Assembly (NCBI GenBank): GCA_030549495.1
Contig: JAUIRK010000293.1
Location: 868,001 to 932,000 of the forward strand
Reading direction: 5' to 3'
DNA: 64,000 bases
Origin: Nectonema munidae
Lineage: Eukaryota; Nematomorpha; Nectonematoida; Nectonematidae
Shown here piece after piece: positions 22,661 through 64,000 of the stretch (within the stretch, counting starts at the first letter, position 1; each line of letters begins with the position of its first letter). The position numbers and the translations under genes were made by a program. Below the pieces are notes generated by a model that saw nothing but the letters and a program-made list of their open reading frames with translations, ran no database searches and had not been told where the DNA came from.

Positions 22661-22880
22661 CAGGGGCGTAGCCAGAGGGGGGCAAGGGGGCAGCCCCCCC
22701 CCCCCCCCAAATACCTTTTCTGCCCCCCAAATACCTTTTCTGCCCCCCCAAATACCTTTTCTGCCCCCCAAATACCTTTTCTGCCCCCCCCCCCAAATGC
22801 TAATTATTTTATTTCCAATATGCTTGCCCCCCTAAATTCTTTGCATGCCCCCCAACTTCCATTTTTTGGCTACGCCACTG
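22661..22880. mobile_element. hAT-type miniature element with C-rich tandem core
   Basis: The left end, CAGGGGCGTAGCCAG, and the right end, TGGCTACGCCACTG, are inverse complements apart from one position in 14. Flanks ATTACACC (22653-22660) and AATACACC (22881-22888) match at 7 of 8 bases, a hAT-size target duplication. The core is a short tandem repeat of a unit close to AAATACCTTTTCTGCCCCCC, about four times, preceded by C and G runs. Confidence 0.8.
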
Positions 22881-22888
22881 AATACACC

Positions 22889-24230
22889 CAACCCACATTT
22901 TTTATAACTATAAAAAGTATTCCTTAATTTCAAACAAGCTTTGGAGGAACCATTACTTTTGGAGGTTTTAGGTTCCTTATCTACGAAATTGTTTGAACTG
23001 CTTTAAAGGCAAAATCTAAAAAGGCACTTTCATTCAAAAATCGGTCAGTATTAAAGAACAATTAATCTTATTGTTCTAAGAAAAGAAAACCTTGTTTTTT
23101 TAAAGAATTAGAAGATATGTTTGTTAATCAAAAGAACACCGAACAATTAAAAAGTAAAAAAAACATTTTTTTAATTTTAAATTTATTTGGTAATATAATT
23201 AACTGTATTTAGAATAAAGAAAATGTTTGGCTGTATCGTGTCTTAGTCTCATGGTTCAATAACAATTTATTCATGTAAAAAAAAGATTTCTAAAAGACAG
23301 CTCTAAGTGAACCTTCATTCGTAATGAAAATAACAGAGAAACTTTATTCTCAAAAGAATTTAATTTTCTACAAATAAATATTTTAATTTAGAAGATCTTT
23401 TGATAAAAACATTTTAAAAGTTTGCTTTTAAATTAATCAAAACTTTTAAATAAAAATGGTTAATTTATAGTTAATTAACTTTTTGCTAATGATAATTAGT
23501 TAATTTACACGATATAAATATTAAATTTACTATTTTGATAGTAGAGAGAAAGTAGTAAAGATTACTATACCACAACTATAACTGAATTTTAGATAGAAAA
23601 AAAATTTAATAATAATTTAATAATAGAAAGTTGAATCTCTTATCATTTTTATCAAATCATGCATATAAGGAACTAAAAGTAACGGGAGCCAATGTTTTAT
23701 TTAAAATTTCTTCCTTCACACAGATTGATCGTTATGCTATTCGATTAAACATAGATTTTTTGGAGATGATCCATGTGTGGAAAGACAAAAAATAAGCTTA
23801 TTTAGGAGTAAATCAATAAGTTTATCATTTGGGATAATTTAAACTTACTTTTGTTATATTAAATCCTTTTTCAACCTCCCTCCCCCTATTGTCTTTTTGT
23901 GAAGTTTTAGCAAAATTGCCCCCTGCCCCCCTCAAAGTGGACATCATAATAAATCAGTCAATGTAGTAAAGGGTAAAGTGTGGACTTTTGGGTAAAATGT
24001 TTTTATCCTCCTCTCCCCACGTGAGGTATATCAAATCTTACATCTAGCAAAATATGAACAGAAAGTTGAACCTTGTCTTCCTAATCATTTCTTTGGAAAT
24101 GACAATCAAATTGTCATCCCGTGTTTAACCTTACCGGTTATGAGATCATATATTCATGGAGAGGTTATGAGATAGGTCATGGAGTGGGGATGTGGTTATC
24201 AACAAAATTAAATTATTTACATACAATTAG
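22889..24230. other. AT-rich intergenic stretch
   Basis: No gene recognised. A block near 22966-23010 (GGTTCCTTATCTACGAAATT) loosely repeats one near 22078-22110 (GGTTCTTTATTCACGAAATT), suggesting a second scrap of the same transposon. Confidence 0.4.
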
Positions 24231-24606
24231 GCTTTAAACGGGTAAGCGGACCATATGTCTAAAGAGTGAAAGACTAAAGACACAATGCCTACAGACTGTA
24301 TGTCTAACGGACTAAATGCCAAACGGACTGAATGCTTAAAATGGACAAAACGCCTAAAAGGCTGACAGTACGCCACACAAAATTAAGTGTACTTCAGACA
24401 GTTTGATCAATTAAATATAAAGAAAGTGCGTCTTTAAGTGTGATTTTAAATTTAAAAAACATTTTATCTCAGCCTAACTACTTAATTAAAAACGAACCTT
24501 CCATGAGCTACAAATTTATGATCCTCAATGTAGCTTATAAACAAAGTTTTTTTTGTTTTTGATTTTCCTTGTTACTTTCTTAAAAGAAAAAACTTTCAAC
24601 CATAGA

Positions 24607-25260
24607 TTATTTGTTTAAGAAATCAAATAAATCTTTATAGGTTTTTCCGTCTCTACTCGATGTAATAGAGTAGAGTAGTGGTAATGTTGTGCTTGAAGCA
24701 ACACAGGCATGAATTGTGTATGATTGACACACAAGAAAATGTCCCAACCCTAAACCACTTCTTTTTTGCTCGTAGAATGTCTCAGTTTTTGTAGTGGAAT
24801 AAATTTTCATGGTTTCTGATTGATTCATGAAGTATGAAGAGTCATCACCTCTTGTAGTAACATTGTGATTTGCATCAGCCCTTCTTGTTCTTTCAGGTTT
24901 CCATTACGAGCTAACGATGTTTTTTTGGGCAATGCAGCATATACTACACTCAACGGTAAATTACTTGTTGAGCCGTTGATGACAGATGTTGTGGCTTCAT
25001 TGGATTGCAGGAATTTTTTTTTTTTTTTTATCTTTTCTTTCATTTTTAATGAAAAATTGCGAGCTAAATCTGGTGGATGTGAATGATCACTTGGAACATT
25101 GTGCATGTTTTCGCCACAAGTGATAACACTGGCGCTACAAGAATTTCGGTTTTCGCATCTCCAATATATAAGGGTGAGTATTTTTCTTTCGGTTAATGGA
25201 TTATGCAAAACCATCATACTGAAGCTTTGTTCCACCTTTGTGCCCAGTTACAAACTCCAT
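24607..25260 (-). pseudogene. MULE transposase, N-terminal half
   Basis: The minus strand reads LIYWRCENRNSCSAS, a FLYWCH-type finger with WxC and the following Cys, then HSHPPDLARN with the paired histidines. After LPLSVVYAALPKK a stop and frame change intervene. It then gives LVCQSYTIHACVASSTTLPL, YSITSS and TYKDLFDFLNK, the start of the catalytic region. It ends at 24607 exactly where the plus-strand half should begin. Confidence 0.75.
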
Positions 25261-25294
25261 TTTAAAAGAACAAAAGTTATATCCAGAGGCATGT

Positions 25295-25900
25295 TACAAT
25301 AGATTTTGATCAAGCAGCAATAAAAGCTTTAAGAAAGTGTTTTCCAATTGCAACTGTCTATGGCTGCTTTTTTCATTTTAGCCAGTGTCTTTGGCGAAAA
25401 GTTCAAAGTTTTCGTTTACAAAGCTGGTACCACTACCAACATCCTATAAATGCTTTGATAATAATAAAAGCAATTACAAGCTTTAGCTTTTGTTCCACCA
25501 AATGATGATGTTGATTTATTTTTAGAATTAATGCATTCACTAGATAAAAAAAACGACAAAGTTTTGAGTAATTTTTCGGAGTATTTTGAATCAACCTGTC
25601 TTGGCATGGTTCAGCGCGGCAAACGAAAGCGTCCAAAATCGATATTCAAACAAGGAAAGTTTTTAACAGAATTAAATCAGAATTGCCAAGAACTAATAAT
25701 TCACTAGAAGGATGTCATCAAGTTTTTAACAGAAGAGTTGGACTTACTCATCCAACCATTGAGAAATTACTCAAAATGATCAAACTGGAAAAAGCAAATA
25801 CAGAAGTGATCCTTGAGCAAATGTTTTTGGGAGAAAATATATTGAGTATATTCTAAAAAATGAAAGAATAAAAAAAGTTGATGACAAAAGTATGACAAAG
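25295..25900 (+). pseudogene. MULE transposase, C-terminal half
   Basis: The plus strand reads DFDQAAIKALRKCFPIATVY and GCFFHFSQCLWRKVQS. This covers the second catalytic acidic block and the CxxH that follow the IHxx...TY block found on the other strand. Further on are LPRTNNSLEGCHQVFN and HPTIEKLLKMIKLEK, the usual end of FLYWCH/MULE proteins. Stops and a frame shift occur between 25440 and 25620. Confidence 0.75.
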
Positions 25901-26101
25901 ACACAGGTTTAGACTATTTACGGTCTATAGCACATACTTTGTATTTTTTTTCGATAAAAAATTGTCACTTTGTAAACCTTCCTTCTCCTACTAGTAATCT
26001 TTAGTAGGCGTTCAGTCCATTAAGCATTTAGTGCGTTGGCAAACAGTCTGTAGTCCTTAGTCATTCAGTCTGTAGGCATTCAGTCTGTTCACGCTTTAAA
26101 T

Positions 26102-27131
26102 GAGTGATGATGCATTACGGGATATTTTCAAAATCAAACTTCAACATTTGCATTTTGATATTTGAAGTTGCAACTAACATTTAAGAGACTCAATAATTTG
26201 ACACAAAATGGGCATAAAATTATCCTCAAAAATTTGCACGCCTTTCAACCATATCTAAAATTTTATTATATTTTTGTCTTTCAACAGATCGAAAAGAATA
26301 GATAGACTATCGTATTTTCTCAAAAGAGAAGAAGCTATCTGCATTTAAGCTAAATGATTTCACAGAGAGAAATGATTAGTTATTTGTCACTAATGTAAAT
26401 AGTAACTTCGACTGCTCATATAGCTACTATAGTTCACTAGTCTTTTTGCTATTACGACAAAAAAGTTTTAGGTCACAAATTTTCAAATTATTGACTTTTT
26501 AAAGTTAAATATTGACCTTCAATGGCGCAAAAATGAAAACAATTTTGAAGTGAAAATTAGTAATTTATCATTTTTATAGAAAAAAGTTTCAAGGAAAGTG
26601 TTTTTTTGAAGTAAATTGTAATAATATAAAACATAATAGTATAATAAAATATGGATTATGATGTACAAGGTAAAATTCCCTTATTTTTGCATAAAAATTT
26701 TTATAACCATAAAATCTTAATTTTTTTATAAATATTTTAAAGTTGATATTCAAATGATTCAACTCTATTTCTGAAAGTATATTTTTGTGACAATCACCAT
26801 TTCAAAAATTGTATTGTTTTAGAGAAATTATATATCATTTTATGTATAGATATGTCAAATTTGTTTTTATACGTGGACATACAATATAGTGAATTAATTT
26901 TGGTTATGTATATATATTGATTGAAGAAGACATTATACGTTGGACCGGCAATTAGACGTAATTAGTTTTTTATGATTTCAGCACAAAGTAGAATAAATAT
27001 GAAAACGCAAAAGATTGCCTTTTCCTTTAGGCTACGCATGAAATCAGAACGAAAGTTTAATCAACTACAATGAAAAATATAAAGAAGTTTTTGGCAAGAA
27101 CTTTCATTCTTTGGAAAAGATCTTGAACAGA
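26102..27131. other. 5' flank of the guanylate cyclase gene
   Basis: AT-rich, no reading frame with resemblance. The promoter and any untranslated exon of the cyclase gene are expected here, but I can point to no convincing motif. Confidence 0.4.
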
Positions 27132-61187
<34,056 letters not shown>

Positions 61188-64000
61188 GTTCGTTTCTCAT
61201 TCTCGTCAATTATTATTACCTTTTACATTATTATTATTATTCCGCTTATTCTATAGTTAACGCCCCAATGTGCCCATCGAAAGAACAAAGGATATAAGTC
61301 AAATCACGGAATTCCAAAATGAGAGATGCGAACTTTTAAGATGGGAGGCACATATGCTTTAATGGAAATTTAAATATTTATATTTTAATACATTCTCAAT
61401 TTATTTATTAACATGTTCAATAGGAAAAAAATTACAAAGTGATTAAAAATTTTATTTAGGAAATAAAATATGTACATTATAATTTTATATGATAGTATAA
61501 AACAGAATAATTTGAACAATATTGTTTTGATATAATGATAGAAAAAAATAATAATAAGCCATTCTTTCGTTAATATGCACACGTTGGGATCAGAAACACC
61601 TACTGCATATCAAGTGAGAGCGCATTTTAGCATCCGCGATGTCCGCCATCTTGGATCTCGTCTGAGAACGAGAAAGACATGAATACGCGAGATTCGGTGT
61701 TTGGGTTGTTTTTGGTATCTATCAACCGGACTTAGCATAAAAAACAGGAAACGAAATTCAATACCGCAAATTTTATTGGAATTGACTTAATTAAATCGAC
61801 TTAATTGCATTCAATTATATATAATTATATACAAATATACAAAAATACTAGTGTGTACACCAAGAGGAAAGCATTTTTTTCACTTCATGAGAAAATCATC
61901 CAGCTTCGTCTGTACAGGCTTGGTCGTAGCAAGGACTCGTAGTTTACGAAGAAGGGTAGACTGTTAAAGACTTTCCAGGATAATTCCATTGCTCTCCAGG
62001 AAGGGAACAATGAGCTGGATGCTCAGGAGCCAGGACATTGGCTACCATGTCCTCATCAGTTGGCTAAGATGCTATGGGAAGATCGTAATCTTCAGTTGCC
62101 AGACTTGTAGTTCTTGAGATGGGTTGTCACAACCTCCCATGGAATATCGTATTTTTTGGAGTCCAAGATGCAGCCGCATATCAACCGATTCGCATATTAT
62201 TCGGGCGCATTTTAACGGAAGATTGGTGAATATATAAGTTCAATATAACTATCTTTTTAAAAACTTGAAAAAATGAAAAAATTCACTTGTATAAATTTCA
62301 CAAAAATTTCGATTAAAAGAAAAATATACGATAAAATTAATTGCAGCCAAATCAGGTTTTTATAAAATGAAGACATAATGAGATTGCGACGATGCCTAAA
62401 ATAATTAATTTGAAGAAAAAAATAAATTTTAATTTTCTAGCACTTCAATGACATGACATGCAAAAAAACGAAGAGGTTATCTTTTTCTTAAACATCAAAT
62501 CAGACGCGTACATCTACACCCAACATATGTTGGAGATCGTGTTACTCAAACGTCAATAACATAAATATTTTTCTTTATCATAATGGGAACTTTTTCGATA
62601 GAACTTTCTTAAAAATTTTCATTTGTCAATTTTGTGTTTTCATATTTGAAATTTAACTTTCACTCATTTTATGACTGGGTATACAGTTGTAGACACGGTT
62701 TTTCATCAATATAATTTGCATTCAATTATTTATTATTATTCTTCCATTTATTTTTGTTTTACAACTATATGGAAATGATTTAATCCTCAAACTATTTTTG
62801 ACCATGACTTGCTAGACTTTAGAATAACAGACTACAAATGTTAAAGGAAAAATAATGTCTACCAGTTGGTCTATTTTTTCAATATTATTTACGTTCATTG
62901 CGCTAATCCTAATGTATTAATATTAAAAAGTGGCAGAGATTAAAGTATATAGAACCAACTTTCTAAAGCTACAGTTCGTGAGCATATGAGAGCAGGATGC
63001 ACAAATCCCAAAATTTAGGGTAAAAGTGAATCAGAATTTATAAAATATGATTTATACAAGAAACTTAATTTAGCTAAAACTTCGGAATCTAATGCGAAGA
63101 AATGCCAACATTTAGAAAGTCAATATTTCAGTTTTTTGATTAAAATATCCTAAATTTGTCAAATCAATAACAGATCATGAAAATAACCTTGTTCTGATTG
63201 TCAATTAATATTAATAATACTTATTATTTTTCACTTGGATGCCCAAAACATTTAAATACAAAATATTGAGATTTTAATAGTATTTGAAATTTGTCTACTT
63301 TTGTATACACATATGGTTAAAATGTGATTCTAATTTTATTCGTCAGTTGAGGGTTAAGAAATGAGTCAGGATTTTCATTTCTCCAATACGCCATAACATT
63401 GAAAATCTTAGGGGAAAATCACTAGCACTTCTTCCTATTATACATATGATTTTCCCCAATTTTTTTCTTTTTCTTTTTTTTTATTTTAAATTCATATTTT
63501 AATTTTGACTTTTTTCATTTTAAATTTGACATTTTTTCATTTTAAATTCAAAATATATTTTTATTTTGAAAATTTCTTGAATAAATACTGACTATTCGAA
63601 TAAACTACGAAAAAACTCAGTTCTGATTAGCTAAAATTGGATCATTTTTAGCCATTTCAATATATTAGTCAGACCTCGTTTATTAGACACTGTTAGTTTC
63701 ACACATATTCATGTCGAATTGTGAATTGTTGGATTAACGCAATTTCTACCAGTGTATAAAATTTAAAAAGAATCAATACCTCAAACTCAAAAGTTATTTA
63801 TTAAATGAAGTATGTATTTGTATATATAACATTTATGTTTCGTGTGAATAAAAATCTTTCAAAAATGATTACTTCAACCTCTTTACCCTACACCAAAGAG
63901 ATTGGAAAAGTAAAGAAACTAGTTTGTCGTCAATGCACCATCTTTAGGTATAAACAAAAACCCATCGACAAACATATGTGAAAATAACACACTCCCTTTG
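61188..64000. other. Right end of the window: cyclase intron 17 and unknown sequence
   Basis: After the exon 17 donor (AAG|GTTCGT) I find no exon that continues with the GKGxxxTYWL strand. The segment 61604-62214 is noticeably less AT-rich than its surroundings. It opens and closes with a similar pair of blocks (GCATATCAA followed by GCGCATTTTA), but encodes nothing I recognise. The remainder to 64000 is AT-rich without identified features. Confidence 0.4.

Larger units (their letters stand above)
24240..26092. mobile_element. Mutator-like element (MULE) with internally inverted half
   Basis: Long imperfect terminal inverted repeats are built of short sub-repeats such as GACTAAATGCC and ACAGACTG. 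They run over about 100 bases at each end (24240-24340 and 25995-26092). Flanking GCTTTAAAC (24231-24239) and GCTTTAAAT (26093-26101) fit the 9-bp target duplication of Mutator elements with one mismatch. The interior encodes a FLYWCH/MULE transposase. Its N-terminal part is on the minus strand and its C-terminal part on the plus strand, which implies an inversion inside the element. Confidence 0.8.

Noticed and set aside
61253-61325. Possible final exon after CTATAG
   Set aside because: It is in phase but encodes none of the expected GKGxxxTYWL strand and ends after about 21 codons.

Overview
The window is AT-rich, intron-rich animal DNA, most likely from an invertebrate. The main evidence is a receptor-type guanylate cyclase gene spread over about 34 kb in 17 recognisable exons, a rhodopsin-like receptor in a single exon, and a dense layer of decayed DNA transposons. 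I could not fix the species from sequence alone. No ribosomal or transfer RNA gene, CRISPR array or bacterial-type operon was found.

Layout. 1-2.4 kb: broken copy of an anonymous transposase-like family (called R1 here). 2.7-5.0 kb: two old tandem-repeat arrays. 5.2-7.0 kb: hAT element with a perfect 8-bp target duplication. 7.6-10.2 kb: pogo/Tigger element. 11.6-12.5 kb: intact 299-residue seven-helix receptor. 12.7-14.3 kb: hAT derivative, LINE tail and tRNA-derived SINE. 14.4-20.7 kb: composite in which a second anonymous family (R2, minus strand) and R1 (plus strand) diverge from a roughly 230-bp spacer. Each is interrupted by a younger hAT-type insertion. 21-26.1 kb: transposon scraps, a C-rich miniature element and a Mutator-like element whose 5' half is inverted. 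27.1-61.2 kb: the guanylate cyclase gene, with transposons in its introns. 61.2-64 kb: no exon recognised; the last cyclase exon should lie beyond the window or was missed.

The two host genes are both membrane signalling receptors. The cyclase model was built by joining exons whose splice phases agree at every junction and whose translation follows the canonical order: ligand-binding ectodomain, one transmembrane helix, kinase-homology domain, dimerisation coil, cyclase domain. It gives 955 codons without a stop. The cyclase core keeps its metal, guanine and transition-state residues, while the kinase-like domain has lost catalytic motifs. The seven-helix receptor keeps the conserved cysteine pair and a terminal NPxxY-like motif.

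The most unusual items are the divergent R1/R2 gene pair (a possible two-protein DNA transposon), three piggyBac-type miniature elements that all sit in introns of the cyclase gene in opposing orientations, a satellite with a period near 147 bp, and the internally inverted Mutator-like element. Family assignments rest on remembered motif patterns, not on searches.
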